Of a DNA stretch of 64,000 bases, positions 1-9,464 are shown piece by piece. The notes beneath the pieces are model-generated. The model ran no database searches and was not told the DNA's origin. It worked only from the letters and a program-made list of their open reading frames with translations. Position numbers and translations under genes: made by a program. Within the stretch, counting starts at the first letter, position 1, and each line of letters begins with the position of its first letter. The DNA is from Methylobacter sp. S3L5C (GTDB lineage Bacteria > Pseudomonadota > Gammaproteobacteria > Methylococcales > Methylomonadaceae), in the NCBI RefSeq assembly GCF_022788635.1, contig NZ_CP076024.1, positions 1,364,001-1,428,000 of the forward strand, written 5' to 3'.

Positions 1-225
1 ATGAGGGTAAGCGGCGACTATGGCATGGATGATATCGGCATTAACGGGTTTGCCCGCAAAGGCGCCATCCAAATCGACCAAATGAATTCTTTTGGCGCCA
101 GCGGCAACCCATCGACCGGCAACAGCCACGGGATCATCAGAAAAAACCGTATTATCGTCCATACGTCCCTGACGTAAACGGACACATTTGCCTTCTTTCA
201 AATCAATAGCGGGAATTAACAACAT
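1..225 (-). CDS. hisA: HisA, phosphoribosylformimino-5-aminoimidazole carboxamide ribotide isomerase (partial)
   Basis: This is the first 75 codons of HisA; the gene runs off the left edge. HisA opens the ribose ring of ProFAR in the fourth step of histidine synthesis, in the cytoplasm. The protein begins [17 protein letters not shown] and continues with QGRMDD and HLVDLDGAF, the first two beta strands of the HisA/HisF TIM barrel; the Asp in the first strand (AIDL) is the expected catalytic acid. The ATG lies 29 bases after the hisH stop, so it is probably co-transcribed with hisB and hisH. What follows beyond the edge is not visible; hisF would be the usual next gene. Confidence 0.93.
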   Translation of the reverse strand, partial: MLLIPAIDLKEGKCVRLRQGRMDDNTVFSDDPVAVAGRWVAAGAKRIHLVDLDGAFAGKPVNADIIHAIVAAYPH

Positions 226-254
226 AGATACTGAATCCTTAACGACGGGTAATT

Positions 255-896
255 TTAAACTTGGCCATTCCAATGCAAAAAGTTGTTAAGCAGTTGTAAA
301 CCAACCGCTTGACTTTTTTCCGGGTGAAATTGTACGGCAAAAACATTATCTTTAGCCAAAGCACAGGCAAAAGCATCGGGATATTCGGTAGTCGCCGCAA
401 TCTCTGCGCTGTCATCAGGTATTGCATAATAACTATGCACAAAATAAAAACGACTGTTTTGCGGGATATTGTCCCATAACGGGTGAGGCAGAAAATGTAC
501 CTGATTCCAGCCCATGTGGGGGATTTTTAGCTTATTTGCTTGGCTATCCTGTAACCCCTCTGAAAAACGCACGACATGCCCGGGAAGAATATCCAGGCAT
601 TTCGTGTTACCGTTTTCTTCGTTATCGGTCAATAACGCCTGCATGCCCAAGCAAATGCCCAGAAACGGTTTCGTTTTGGCGACGCTTTGGATAACTGCAG
701 ATAAGCCGGATTGATTAAGCGCTTGCATACAATCGCGTATTGCCCCGACACCAGGAAAAACTACGCGATCGGCTTGTAAAATTAGCTCTGGATCGGCAAC
801 AATTTGTACGTCCACATCCGGTGCGGCGTGTTGAAGGGCTTTTGCAATTGAATGCAAATTACCCATTCCATAATCAATAACAGCGACAGAAGACAT
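255..896 (-). CDS. hisH: HisH, glutamine amidotransferase subunit of imidazole glycerol phosphate synthase
   Basis: HisH hydrolyses glutamine and channels ammonia to HisF, which forms imidazole glycerol phosphate and AICAR. The 213-residue protein has the usual length. It starts with [13 protein letters not shown], the class I amidotransferase opening of HisH, and carries the nucleophile Cys82 in LGICLGMQ and the His191/Glu193 pair in QFHPEKSQ, so the catalytic triad is complete. It lies between hisB and hisA on the same strand with short gaps of about 29 bases on both sides, consistent with one operon. Confidence 0.96.
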   Translation of the reverse strand: MSSVAVIDYGMGNLHSIAKALQHAAPDVDVQIVADPELILQADRVVFPGVGAIRDCMQALNQSGLSAVIQSVAKTKPFLGICLGMQALLTDNEENGNTKCLDILPGHVVRFSEGLQDSQANKLKIPHMGWNQVHFLPHPLWDNIPQNSRFYFVHSYYAIPDDSAEIAATTEYPDAFACALAKDNVFAVQFHPEKSQAVGLQLLNNFLHWNGQV

Positions 897-925
897 AAGA
901 CAAATTCAAGTTTCAGGATTTAAGG

Positions 926-1519
926 CTAAAGACTGCCTTTGGTGGATGGCATTATACCTGCCATTCGCGTATCGGCGGTAATCGCCATGCGTATGGCTCG
1001 GCCCAGAGCTTTAAATATGGTTTCTGCAACATGATGCGCATTGGCACCTTTCAAGTTGTCAATGTGCAAAGTAACGCCGGCATGATTGACAAAACCCTGA
1101 AAAAATTCTCTGAACAAATCCACGTCAAAACGGCCTATCATGGCTTTTGGGTATTTAACGTCATAGAACAGGCCGGGGCGACCGGAAAAATCAATAACCA
1201 CTCTGGACAAGGCTTCATCCAAAGGAACATATGCATGTCCATAACGATAAATACCTTTTTTATCGCCAATTGCCAGAGCAAATGCCTGACCTAAGGTAAT
1301 GCCGATATCTTCAACCGTGTGATGGGCATCAATTTCCAAATCGCCTTTGGCATTAATGTCCATATCAATCAAACCATGCCGGGCGACTTGATCAAGCATG
1401 TGATCAAGGAATGGTACGCCAGTTACAAATGAGGCTTTACCCGTTCCATCCAGATTGATGCTAATTTTAATTTGAGTTTCGAGCGTATTGCGCTCGACTT
1501 CAGCGATTCTTTGAGTCAT
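926..1519 (-). CDS. hisB: HisB, imidazoleglycerol-phosphate dehydratase
   Basis: This enzyme dehydrates imidazole glycerol phosphate to imidazole acetol phosphate. At 197 residues it is the single-domain form, without the N-terminal histidinol phosphatase domain found in enterobacterial HisB. The two metal-binding motifs are present: [11 protein letters not shown] near residue 65 and [11 protein letters not shown] near residue 165, together with the phosphate-contacting [10 protein letters not shown] region. It is the first his gene visible in this leftward operon (hisB-hisH-hisA), and about 380 bases separate it from typA upstream, so the operon promoter should be in that gap or the gene starts the unit. 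Confidence 0.96.
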   Translation of the reverse strand: MTQRIAEVERNTLETQIKISINLDGTGKASFVTGVPFLDHMLDQVARHGLIDMDINAKGDLEIDAHHTVEDIGITLGQAFALAIGDKKGIYRYGHAYVPLDEALSRVVIDFSGRPGLFYDVKYPKAMIGRFDVDLFREFFQGFVNHAGVTLHIDNLKGANAHHVAETIFKALGRAIRMAITADTRMAGIMPSTKGSL

Positions 1520-1774
1520 GGATTTTCAATTATAGGGGAGAGTATATAGCCATTTTTTGCTTATCAATGGTTGATAAAACAGCTGGCAGAAAAGAGTTGC
1601 ACTGGGTATCCATTCTACCTGTTAACGGGGTAAAAAAGTATCCATAAGTTGAAAGGAATTTCAGGAAAAATTGCCTGGAAAAGCATTGATGTCTTGGCTT
1701 TTTTGTTCGTTCTGCTCTAAAAGTCTTTTTGATAATTGCTTATTATTTCGTCTCTCTATAAAAGACTCATCGAC

Positions 1775-1821
1775 TTATGCTGATGCTAACGTGATACTTG
1801 GTCATATCAGCATCAGCATAA
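1775..1821. repeat. Inverted repeat, 13-bp perfect arms
   Basis: The arms TTATGCTGATGCT (1775-1787) and AGCATCAGCATAA (1809-1821) are exactly complementary and separated by 21 bases. There is no T tract on either side, so it is not an obvious terminator. It could be a protein-binding palindrome, or a processed RNA hairpin downstream of typA. Confidence 0.6.
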
Positions 1822-1840
1822 ATGGACACATCAAAAGTAT

Positions 1841-1878
1841 TGCAGGTTGGATTACACTAGCATGTAACCCAACCTACA
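1841..1878 (-). repeat. REP-like palindrome of the GTAGGTTGGGTTACA type, downstream of typA
   Basis: The arms TGCAGGTTGGATTACA (1841-1856) and TGTAACCCAACCTACA (1863-1878) pair at 14 of 16 positions around a 6-base loop. Sequences of the form GTAGGTTGGGTTAC...GTAACCCAACCTAC are known as dispersed extragenic palindromes in many bacteria. It sits 20 bases after the typA stop codon, where it may also serve as a 3' stabilising or terminating hairpin. Confidence 0.65.
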
Positions 1879-1897
1879 AAAGATAAGCGCTACAAAA

Positions 1898-3709
1898 TTA
1901 GTTCTTGCCGGCTCTTTTACGTTCGTTTTCAGTCAACAATTTTTTGCGTAAGCGAATGGACTTGGGCGTAACTTCAACCAGTTCATCTTCAGCAATAAAT
2001 TCCAGCGCTTGTTCCAGTGTCATTTTCTGAATCCGGGCCAATACCAAACTTTCATCAGTACCTGAAGCACGAACGTTGGTTAATTGCTTCGGTTTGCAAG
2101 GATTAACACATAAATCATTGCTACGTGAATGTAAGCCTACCAACATGCCTTCATAGATTTCATCGCCATTAACCAATAACAATTCACCACGTTCCTGTAA
2201 CGGATGTAATGAATAAGTTACCGCTTTACCGGCAACCATTGAAATCATAACGCCACGTTGACGATTACCAACTTCACCAGGTTTCATCGGGCCGTAATGG
2301 TCAAATACATGATAAAGCAGACCGGACCCTGAAGTTGCTGTCATAAATTCGGTTTGGAAGCCAATCAGGCCACGTGAGGGCATCATATATTCCAAACGAA
2401 TACGACCTTTGCCATCGGGCACCATATTGGTTAAATCGCCTTTACGCTCGCCCAGTTTTTCCATGATGGAACCTTGGTGCTCTTCTTCAACTTCAATGGT
2501 AACCATTTCGAATGGTTCGCATTTTTTACCATCAATTTCTTTAATGATAACTTCCGGACGCGACACGCCCATTTCAAAACCTTCGCGGCGCATGTTCTCA
2601 ATCAGAACAGACAAATGCAATTCACCACGGCCTGATACTTTAAATTTATCAGGGTCGGCTGTATCTTCAACTTTTAAGGCAACGTTATGTTGTAATTCCT
2701 TGTCCAGTCGGTCACGAATTTGACGGGTAGTAACAAATTTACCTTCTTTACCGGCAAAAGGTGAGTTGTTAACCTGAAATGTCATGGTTACGGTAGGTTC
2801 ATCAACCGTTAACGGAGTCATCGCTTCTACCAAATCAGGATGGCAGACAGTGTCAGATATTTCCAGTTTTTCAATACCGGCAAAGGCAATAATGTCGCCA
2901 GCACGAGCTTCAGCCACTTCAACACGTTCCAGACCATGAAAGCCGAAAATTTGCAACATGCGACCTTTACGCTCAACACCTTCGCGATTAACAATAATCA
3001 AGGGTTGATTGGGTTTAATACTGCCGCGTTGGATACGACCAATACCAATAACACCGACATAGGTATTGTAATCCAGACTGGAAACCTGCATTTGGAAAGG
3101 ACCATCCATGTCAACTGGCGGCGGACTTACTTTTGCCACGATTGTTTCAAATAACGGAGTCATATCGCCACCCGTTATTGTGTGTTCCAGACCCGCATAG
3201 CCGTTAATGGCTGAGGCATAAACAATAGGGAAATCCAGTTGTTCATCAGTTGCACCCAAACGATCAAACAAATCAAATGTTTGATCGACAACCCAATCAG
3301 GGCGTGCACCAGGACGGTCAATTTTATTGATAACAACAATCGGCTTCAAACCTAAAGCAAAGGCTTTTTGAGTAACAAAACGGGTTTGTGGCATCGGGCC
3401 ATCAACCGCATCAACCAGCAGAAGAACGGAGTCAACCATTGATAAAACACGTTCTACTTCGCCACCAAAGTCAGCATGGCCTGGTGTGTCAACGATATTG
3501 ATATGGTAACCGTTCCAATCCAAGGCCGTGTTTTTTGCCAGAATGGTAATGCCACGTTCTTTTTCAATATCGTTGGAATCCATCATCCGTTCGGTCACTT
3601 TGGTATGTGCCGCAAACGTGCCTGACTGTTGTAGTAATTTATCAACAAGGGTAGTTTTACCATGGTCAACGTGGGCAATAATGGCGATGTTTCTTAATTT
3701 CTCGATCAC
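1898..3709 (-). CDS. typA: TypA/BipA, ribosome-associated translational GTPase
   Basis: BipA is an EF-G-like GTPase that binds 70S ribosomes and assists 50S assembly, particularly in the cold or under stress. The 603-residue protein has normal length. The G domain motifs are visible: P-loop [10 protein letters not shown] (residues 11-20), the switch [14 protein letters not shown] and [10 protein letters not shown]-Tu-like domain 2, two EF-G-like domains ([17 protein letters not shown]) and the BipA-specific C-terminal part ([21 protein letters not shown]) follow. The start is a GTG giving the family-typical [17 protein letters not shown]; no strong Shine-Dalgarno precedes it. The gene stands alone between the his operon and the rhodanese gene. 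Confidence 0.97.
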   Translation of the reverse strand: MIEKLRNIAIIAHVDHGKTTLVDKLLQQSGTFAAHTKVTERMMDSNDIEKERGITILAKNTALDWNGYHINIVDTPGHADFGGEVERVLSMVDSVLLLVDAVDGPMPQTRFVTQKAFALGLKPIVVINKIDRPGARPDWVVDQTFDLFDRLGATDEQLDFPIVYASAINGYAGLEHTITGGDMTPLFETIVAKVSPPPVDMDGPFQMQVSSLDYNTYVGVIGIGRIQRGSIKPNQPLIIVNREGVERKGRMLQIFGFHGLERVEVAEARAGDIIAFAGIEKLEISDTVCHPDLVEAMTPLTVDEPTVTMTFQVNNSPFAGKEGKFVTTRQIRDRLDKELQHNVALKVEDTADPDKFKVSGRGELHLSVLIENMRREGFEMGVSRPEVIIKEIDGKKCEPFEMVTIEVEEEHQGSIMEKLGERKGDLTNMVPDGKGRIRLEYMMPSRGLIGFQTEFMTATSGSGLLYHVFDHYGPMKPGEVGNRQRGVMISMVAGKAVTYSLHPLQERGELLLVNGDEIYEGMLVGLHSRSNDLCVNPCKPKQLTNVRASGTDESLVLARIQKMTLEQALEFIAEDELVEVTPKSIRLRKKLLTENERKRAGKN

Positions 3710-3837
3710 TTTTTGTGTACTCTAATGGGTTTAATAAAATAAGTGTTGGGTAGATTTTACGTACCCTGTGTAGCATGGTGTGTTTATGGGTTGAAACCTA
3801 CCTGGCCGGTTTTTTAGCCTGTGCAAAAGGGTAGAGG

Positions 3838-4230
3838 TTAACTCTGTACCCACGGCAAATTGTTGAAACGCCAGCCACCCAAGTTACCTCGATGATTATG
3901 TTGATCCAGTGGACCTTCAAAACCATCGATTATATTGATAAGATGCTGATATCCGGTTTCTTCAAGTGCTTTTGCTGCATCCAGTGAGCGCTGCCCGCTT
4001 CGACACATCAATAAAACAGGTCTGCTTTTATCAGGAACAAGCTTTTCGACTTCAGCAACAAACGTTAAGTTAACCTGCCAGTCAGGAGCTTCTTTCCAGG
4101 CAATATGAATGGCATCCAAAGGATGACCGACAAAAGCATGTTCAACTTTTGTTCGCACATCCACCAATACGGCATCCATATCTTGTTGCAACAAATCCCA
4201 TGACTGTTGCGGAGTTAAATTTTCTATCAT
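3838..4230 (-). CDS. Rhodanese-like sulfurtransferase domain protein
   Basis: A 130-residue single-domain rhodanese, probably cytoplasmic. The active-site loop CRSGQRS with nucleophile Cys76 and the VLVDVRT strand are intact, so it could carry a persulfide; the donor and acceptor are unknown. I start it at the ATG at 4230 (MIENLTPQQ). A longer reading from a TTG at 4263 would overlap the upstream methyltransferase by 23 bases and add 11 residues that are not rhodanese-like. It lies 10 bases after the methyltransferase stop and is probably the last gene of a LysR-methyltransferase-rhodanese group. Confidence 0.85.
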   Translation of the reverse strand: MIENLTPQQSWDLLQQDMDAVLVDVRTKVEHAFVGHPLDAIHIAWKEAPDWQVNLTFVAEVEKLVPDKSRPVLLMCRSGQRSLDAAKALEETGYQHLINIIDGFEGPLDQHNHRGNLGGWRFNNLPWVQS

Positions 4231-4240
4231 GGCATTCCAA

Positions 4241-4819
4241 TTATTTGCGTTTTTGGCCGACAAACTGGGCCTCGTTTCTTAATCCCCGAAGTTGTTGGCC
4301 GATTAAAGCATTTTCTCGGTAAAAAACGACCTTTAACGGTGAAAATAGTTTCAATAGCTCACTACAGCCAAGAAGATAATCGGGATTGTTGGGAGGGTTT
4401 TGACTGGTTTTTTCTCGTGTAAAAGTCTGATAAAAAAGCAACCCATCCGGTTTAAGTGCCCCTATTATCGCATCACTTAGAGTACGGTCAAGAAATCGGC
4501 TCACAACAATGACATCAAAAGAGCATTCTGTAAGGCTATTGGTGACGATTTTTTCTTGGCATGCATTGATATTTAGCCCTTGTTGGGCTGCATAAGTCGT
4601 TAATTTTTCTATGGCGACAAAAGAAATATCCCAGGCAGTCACCGCCAAGCCATTTTGTGCCAAAAAAATGGCGTTAGCCCCCAAACCACAAGCCAAATCC
4701 AGAGCTGTCCCGGTTATTGGCAGCAAAAAATCATTTTCAGTCAGTATCTGTGTTGGCTTATAACTCGGCTGCCCGGGCTGGCTATAAAGATGATTCGATT
4801 TGTTAATTACAGCGTCCAT
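4241..4819 (-). CDS. Class I SAM-dependent methyltransferase (TehB-like)
   Basis: A 192-residue Rossmann-fold methyltransferase. Motif I reads ALDLACGLGANAIFLA (about residues 38-53), followed by the acidic end of strand 2 in VTAWDIS and the motif IV region CSFDVIVVSRFLD. The fold and size resemble TehB/UbiE-type enzymes that methylate small molecules such as tellurite or thiols, but the substrate cannot be read from sequence. The ATG overlaps the stop of the LysR gene (TAATG), so translation is probably coupled to it. The rhodanese gene follows after 10 bases. Confidence 0.8.
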   Translation of the reverse strand: MDAVINKSNHLYSQPGQPSYKPTQILTENDFLLPITGTALDLACGLGANAIFLAQNGLAVTAWDISFVAIEKLTTYAAQQGLNINACQEKIVTNSLTECSFDVIVVSRFLDRTLSDAIIGALKPDGLLFYQTFTREKTSQNPPNNPDYLLGCSELLKLFSPLKVVFYRENALIGQQLRGLRNEAQFVGQKRK

Positions 4820-5727
4820 TATTCGGTTCCCGGCATGCTCACGCGATGCTCAAGCCAGTCCTGTAAAAAGTCCATAAAACTTTTAACTTTAGCAGATAAA
4901 TATTTTCTATGCGGATAAACTGCATGTATATCTAAAGGGGGTAAAGGGTAGTTTCCCAAGACTATTTTTAGTGTGCCATTTTCAATATCCTTGCCGACAA
5001 TATAAGTAGGCAACATTACCAAACCCAAGCCATTAATTGCCGCAATACGGATCGGATGAGCTGCATTAGCCTGCATTCTTCCTGTAACAGTCACTACTTT
5101 AAATCCTGTTTCACATCTAAATTGCCATTTATTCCGTGGCGAAATAGCCCAATTAACCAGGCAGCTATGACCTGCCAAATCTTCCGGTGTTTGTGGAATG
5201 CCGTAACGCTCCAAATAATCAGGTGACCCGCAAACAACCAACGATGAACTAGCTAATTTTCTGGCCACCATACTTGTATCATCCAGTGCACCAAGAAAAA
5301 TGGCAACATCAATACCTTCATCAATCAAATCCCCAGGACTGCCCTGTAAAATCATCTCAACTGTTAAATCGGTATGTATTTTTAAAAACTCAGCTACTGC
5401 TCGGGCAATATGAGTCGCACCAATAGCCGGTGGCGCACTAATTTTTAATACTCCCCGGGGCTCTGTCTGTAAATGCGTTACTGCAGATTCCATTTCTTCT
5501 ACATCCAGCAGCACTTGCTGACAGCGTTCAAGATAAGACATGCCGACCTCGGTCAGGCTTAAACTTCGGGTAGTACGATTAATTAATCGCGTTCCCAGAC
5601 TCCCTTCAAGTTGCATAATATGCTTGGTTGCCATCGCCCTGGAAATTCCCAGATCTCGAGCGCCACCCGCAAAACTTCCGGCTTTGGCGACACGAACGAA
5701 AACAGTCATGCTCGTTAATTTATCCAA
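4819..5727 (-). CDS. LysR-family transcriptional regulator
   Basis: A 302-residue LysR-type regulator. An N-terminal winged helix-turn-helix (SMTVFVRVAKAGSFAGGARDLGISRAMATKHI as read across residues 6-38, then LEGSLGTRLINRTTRSLSLT) is followed by a periplasmic-binding-like effector domain (ISAPPAIGATHIARAV onward). It belongs to the large MDKLTSM-type subgroup. The start is TTG at 5727, preceded by GAGG at a good distance, and gives the usual N-terminus. It is first in a group with the methyltransferase and rhodanese genes and is divergent from the small membrane-protein gene at 5974, whose promoter region it could control. The effector is unknown. Confidence 0.9.
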   Translation of the reverse strand: MDKLTSMTVFVRVAKAGSFAGGARDLGISRAMATKHIMQLEGSLGTRLINRTTRSLSLTEVGMSYLERCQQVLLDVEEMESAVTHLQTEPRGVLKISAPPAIGATHIARAVAEFLKIHTDLTVEMILQGSPGDLIDEGIDVAIFLGALDDTSMVARKLASSSLVVCGSPDYLERYGIPQTPEDLAGHSCLVNWAISPRNKWQFRCETGFKVVTVTGRMQANAAHPIRIAAINGLGLVMLPTYIVGKDIENGTLKIVLGNYPLPPLDIHAVYPHRKYLSAKVKSFMDFLQDWLEHRVSMPGTE

Positions 5728-5866
5728 TTAAACCTCGTTAATAAGGCGCGGGCTGTTATCTGCAGTTTTTAGATTGCAAATGGCCTCCCGCGCTTTTTAC
5801 ATCAATAAAAGTCTTGACATTACACACTATTTCTAAACAAGAAACAATCAATTTATTATTTAGCAT

Positions 5867-5895
5867 ATTGTATACAATAAATATCTCTGTATAGT
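5867..5895 (+). promoter_or_regulatory. Candidate promoter with an ATTGTATACAAT palindrome
   Basis: TTGTAT (5868-5873) and TATAGT (5890-5895) are 16 bases apart and resemble a sigma-70 promoter pointing to the small gene at 5974. The -35 box lies inside a perfect 12-bp palindrome ATTGTATACAAT (5867-5878), a plausible operator; the TTGTATACAA core is like GntR-type sites in other bacteria. A second good -35 hexamer, TTGACA, is at 5814-5819 but without a clear -10. Confidence 0.45.
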
Positions 5896-5973
5896 AGTAA
5901 CCAAGTAACAAGATTTGTAAAACAGCAACAAAGCTGAATAAAAAATTTTTTAAACTTTCAAAGGATCAATCTA

Positions 5974-6126
5974 ATGAGCAACGTTAACAAAGACATAATT
6001 ATTGGCTTAATTTTTATTGCCGGTATCTGGAGCTTTATTTCCGGTCAATTCATTATTTCGACCGTACTTTTCGCCAGCGCCGCTATTTATAGCAATATTG
6101 TAATGAGAACAAAACTAAGCAATTAA
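5974..6126 (+). CDS. Small two-helix membrane protein, 50 residues
   Basis: A short gene not resembling any family I know. It is supported by AAGGA nine bases before the ATG, a candidate promoter at 5868-5895 and a strong intrinsic terminator at 6201-6237. The product starts MSNVNKDIIIGLIFIAGIW, with two hydrophobic stretches at about residues 8-20 and 23-41 joined by SFISGQ, and ends in the basic RTKLSN. It should sit in the inner membrane. It is divergent from the LysR gene, which suggests but does not prove regulation by it. Confidence 0.7.
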   Translation: MSNVNKDIIIGLIFIAGIWSFISGQFIISTVLFASAAIYSNIVMRTKLSN

Positions 6127-6200
6127 GCGCTAACAATTTAACTACCTCCTGGTGTTATACCTCCAAGCAGTCCTCCTCATAACGCTCTGCTTGAATTTCC

Positions 6201-6237
6201 ACCTCCCTTTGCGGTAACGCATTGGGAGGTTTTTTTT
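6201..6237 (+). terminator. Rho-independent terminator of the 50-residue gene
   Basis: ACCTCCC (6201-6207) pairs with GGGAGGT (6224-6230), with an inner TGCG/CGCA stem and a GTAA loop, and is followed by seven further T residues (6231-6237). It ends the plus-strand unit before the convergent glycan cluster. Confidence 0.85.
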
Positions 6238-6248
6238 GCCTGTAGTTT

Positions 6249-8258
6249 TTAATTAGCGATTTTATTAATGGCGTCGCCAGGTTGTTTTGATAGCAAATCC
6301 TCAATTTTGCATTGCGGCACAAAACCGCAAACAGCCAGCTTAAATATTTCTCTGGCACGCTCAAAATCATCATCCTTGGATGCCTGTTCCAGGATGTTCA
6401 GCATTTTTTCAAGTTCAGTCCAGGGAATAATCTGCTCTTTGGCACGCATAATTCTTGGGTGACTGGTTTCCGAGACGTTGTTGCCAATTAATAGCTCTTC
6501 ATAGAGCTTTTCCCCATGTCTCAATCCGGTAAAACTAATTTCTATGTCACCCAACGGATAATCTTCATCTTTTATTTCCAGGCCGCTCAAATGAATCATC
6601 CTTTTTGCCAAATCAAGAATGCGGATAGGTGCGCCCATATCCAGCACAAATACATCGCCCCCTTTCGCTAAAGCTCCTGCCTGAATAACCAACTGTGACG
6701 CTTCGGGTATCGTCATAAAATAACGAATAATTCTTGCATCAGTAACGGTTACCGGGCCACCCCTGGCTATTTGTTCTCTAAACAACGGAACCACAGACCC
6801 GGACGAACCTAAAACATTACCAAATCTGACCATTGTAAAACGGGTTTTTGCAATCGCTTCCGTTATGGTTCCTTCTTTTGCATCCCTACTGATCTGATGC
6901 TCCGCTTCCAGGCTCAGTGCCTGCAAAATCAGCTCGGCAAAACGCTTGGTTGCCCCCATTGTATTGGTTGGTCTTACCGCTTTGTCTGTTGAAATTAACA
7001 CAAATAGTTCAACTTCTGAATTTATTGCTGCCTGGGCCGCATATAATGTTCCAAAAATATTATTCCGGATAGCTTCGCCAGGATTTTTCTCTACCATCGG
7101 CACATGCTTATAAGCTGCGGCATGATAAATTGTTTGAATCTTAAAAGTCTTACAAACTTTTTCAATGCGCTGAGCGTTGGTTACTGAGCCAAGAATGGTA
7201 ATAATTTCTATGGATTTGGAAGCTTTGGTTTTGGTTAGCAGGTGATGAAGTTCTTTCTCTATGGCATAAAGAGCGAATTCACTAACCTCAAAAAGAATCA
7301 GTACAAGTGGCTGTAACTGAATGATTTGCCGACATAGCTCTGATCCTATAGACCCTCCCGCACCAGTCACCATAACTACTTTATCAGTAATTGGGGCCTT
7401 AAGCAGTGCTTGATCAGGGACTACTGGAGGGCGGCCTAAAAGATCGGCAATATCAACTTCCTGAAGGGCATCAACAGTGACTCTGCCTTGGGCAATATCA
7501 GATAATCCCGGCATTGACATCACATGAATCGCATAAGGCTCCAGTAAACGGATAAGTTCACTGATACGTGCCCGTTTTGCTGAAGGCATGGCCAATAAAA
7601 CATCTGAAACCTGATAGCGCTCTATTAAATAACCCAAAGAACTTAGCGGATATATTCGTAAGCCATTTACTTTTCTTTTGTGTAGTGATTTATCATCATC
7701 GATAAAAGCGACCGATTTAAAATCACGTCCGTAGGCAAGCGCAGAAGCCAGTTGTACGCCTGCACTGCCGGCACCATAAATCACCACATTTTTTTTAGTC
7801 GATTCAGTTGTACGTCGACTACCTCCCAAGCGAAAATAAGTTTCTCCTAACCACCAGTGGGCAAAAAAACGACTACTACCTACCAACATCATAATAAGTA
7901 GCCAATTTAGCGGCGATACTGTTCGGGGGATTACCTGGATACCTGATTCATACAAGATAAATGCAAAAACAAGTGCATAAAGTGTCGTTGCCTGAATGAT
8001 GGTCCATAAGGCGCTAATTTCAATATAGCGAATAATCGTACGGTATAAACCTAGTTTGGCAAAAACAGGTATGGCAATAACTGGTGCAGCAGCAAACAAA
8101 TACCACTCATCGCCTTTAGGAATATACAACTCGCCCCAACGTAAAGAAAAAGCTGACCACAGTGCAATCACGACAAAAAACACATCAGTGCTGATTAGAA
8201 TAATTGCTTTATTTTGCCGTGAAAGATCAATAAGCCAGTGTGCTAATCGTGACATCAT
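6249..8258 (-). CDS. CapD/WbpM-type membrane nucleotide-sugar 4,6-dehydratase
   Basis: A 669-residue polysaccharide biosynthesis enzyme, probably a UDP-GlcNAc 4,6-dehydratase (inverting or not cannot be told). The N-terminal part has four membrane segments (residues about 20-130), then a CoA-binding-like Rossmann domain (NVVIYGAGSAGVQLA) and the catalytic extended SDR domain with VTGAGGSIGSEL near residue 297. The active site reads STDKAVRPTNTMGATKR: the usual Tyr of YxxxK is Met, as is typical of the long WbpM/PglF/CapD enzymes. It is the last gene of the leftward glycan cluster and would supply a 4-keto-6-deoxy intermediate, possibly reduced by the product of the gene at 9465-10430. Confidence 0.92.
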   Translation of the reverse strand: MMSRLAHWLIDLSRQNKAIILISTDVFFVVIALWSAFSLRWGELYIPKGDEWYLFAAAPVIAIPVFAKLGLYRTIIRYIEISALWTIIQATTLYALVFAFILYESGIQVIPRTVSPLNWLLIMMLVGSSRFFAHWWLGETYFRLGGSRRTTESTKKNVVIYGAGSAGVQLASALAYGRDFKSVAFIDDDKSLHKRKVNGLRIYPLSSLGYLIERYQVSDVLLAMPSAKRARISELIRLLEPYAIHVMSMPGLSDIAQGRVTVDALQEVDIADLLGRPPVVPDQALLKAPITDKVVMVTGAGGSIGSELCRQIIQLQPLVLILFEVSEFALYAIEKELHHLLTKTKASKSIEIITILGSVTNAQRIEKVCKTFKIQTIYHAAAYKHVPMVEKNPGEAIRNNIFGTLYAAQAAINSEVELFVLISTDKAVRPTNTMGATKRFAELILQALSLEAEHQISRDAKEGTITEAIAKTRFTMVRFGNVLGSSGSVVPLFREQIARGGPVTVTDARIIRYFMTIPEASQLVIQAGALAKGGDVFVLDMGAPIRILDLAKRMIHLSGLEIKDEDYPLGDIEISFTGLRHGEKLYEELLIGNNVSETSHPRIMRAKEQIIPWTELEKMLNILEQASKDDDFERAREIFKLAVCGFVPQCKIEDLLSKQPGDAINKIAN

Positions 8259-8337
8259 AAATTATCCCTGATTTTTCTATCCTGACTCTTAATTAATAAC
8301 TGAATATATTATACGCGATTCAAAAACTACATCGGCG

Positions 8338-9363
8338 CTATCTGTCTTGGGCTTGCCGATCCCCCGCTTTATAATGATACGCCAATAAAAATAACGGTAA
8401 ATAAGACACTGCCATACCTGCCATACCATCCAGTTTTTCTAATGCAACCAGTGAGGCAACAGGCAGTAACCAGAAAATATTAATAGCACAGACAGCCAGT
8501 GTAACGGAGCGATGAGTACCCAGAATACGAGAGGCAAACTGATAGGCATGACTACAATGGGCTTTATAAAACTTTTCACCACGGTATACACGGCGGCATA
8601 AAGTAATGGTTGCATCAACAATAAATACACCTAACAAAATCAGCCAGACCCAGATTAACTGAGGCGTAAGCCATGCCGCTTGTATTGAAAGCAGCGCCAA
8701 GGTTATACCTAAAAATCCGCTACCCGCGTCTCCCATAAAAATACGTGCAGGAGGAAAGTTCCATAAAAGAAAGCCAAACACCGATGTAGCCAGCAGGGCA
8801 GGCAACATCCAGGCCGTTAAATCCGGCCTTACAAGCCATATCATCAACGCACCCCCTGCACAGACTGTAACCGCTTCAATGCTTGCCAGGCCATCAATAC
8901 CATCCATAAAATTATATAAATTAAGTAGCCAGACTATATAAATAACAGCAAGCACATAACCAAGCCAGCCTAATTCGATCAAATATCCAAAAACGGTAAG
9001 TGCAGGAAAACCGCCCAGCCAATAAAGCCCCCAAACCGCTGCGCCAAAATGCACCAATAAGCGCCAGCGTGCGGCAATATGTCCGTGATCATCCAGAAAG
9101 CCGGTTACTGCAACAGCGAATCCAGCGCCCCATAAGGCTATCAATACATTAGTAGCCAGTAAATCAAGCCCGTTTAAAATAGGTAGGGCAGTCAGCAATG
9201 ATATTACAATGGCAACGCCTCCGCCTCTAGGTGTAGGTATCGAGTGTGAGCTGCGCTCATTAGGAATATCGATTAAGTTCTGTGCCAAAGCATACTGGCG
9301 TAAAAATCCGGTAAGCGCCCAAGATATTGCACTGGTTAGCAAAAGAAACCACCCAAAAATCAT
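8338..9363 (-). CDS. WecA/WbpL-type undecaprenyl-phosphate sugar-1-phosphate transferase
   Basis: A polytopic GT4-type phosphotransferase of the MraY/WecA/WbpL superfamily, 341 residues with about ten membrane segments. It transfers a HexNAc-1-phosphate from a UDP-sugar to undecaprenyl phosphate and so starts O-unit synthesis at the inner membrane. Recognisable motifs: GFLDDHGH near residue 90, NLYNFMDGIDG near 150 and ARIFMGDAGSGFLG near 210, all acidic metal/substrate sites of the family; PTPRGGGVAI near the N-terminus is also typical. The cytoplasmic HIxxH-like substrate region reads HCSHAYQF. Its neighbours (CapD-type dehydratase and epimerase) mirror WbpM-WbpL-WbpV arrangements in Pseudomonas O-antigen clusters. 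Confidence 0.9.
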   Translation of the reverse strand: MIFGWFLLLTSAISWALTGFLRQYALAQNLIDIPNERSSHSIPTPRGGGVAIVISLLTALPILNGLDLLATNVLIALWGAGFAVAVTGFLDDHGHIAARWRLLVHFGAAVWGLYWLGGFPALTVFGYLIELGWLGYVLAVIYIVWLLNLYNFMDGIDGLASIEAVTVCAGGALMIWLVRPDLTAWMLPALLATSVFGFLLWNFPPARIFMGDAGSGFLGITLALLSIQAAWLTPQLIWVWLILLGVFIVDATITLCRRVYRGEKFYKAHCSHAYQFASRILGTHRSVTLAVCAINIFWLLPVASLVALEKLDGMAGMAVSYLPLFLLAYHYKAGDRQAQDR

Positions 9364-9464
9364 CTCTACCTCGTTAATTAATTGTTGGTTAAGTATTGAT
9401 CTGAAAAACAGGGTCAGTATGGCAAGTCTTAAAACCGGATTCTGCGAAGCTTGGATTAAACGGC

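Larger units (their letters stand above)
1520..1897. other. Intergenic region between hisB and typA
   Basis: No convincing gene is seen in these 378 bases. They hold two hairpin-forming sequences listed separately and presumably the his promoter close to 1519. A short open frame on the plus strand (1671-1886) reads through both hairpins, has no ribosome-binding site and resembles nothing I know, so I treat it as chance. Confidence 0.6.

Noticed and set aside
1671-1886. Open frame of 71 codons between hisB and typA
   Set aside because: It reads through two palindromes, has no ribosome-binding site and no recognisable similarity.
6155-6373. Leftward frame overlapping the terminator and the capD-type gene end
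   Set aside because: It lies out of frame over a clear gene and an intrinsic terminator.
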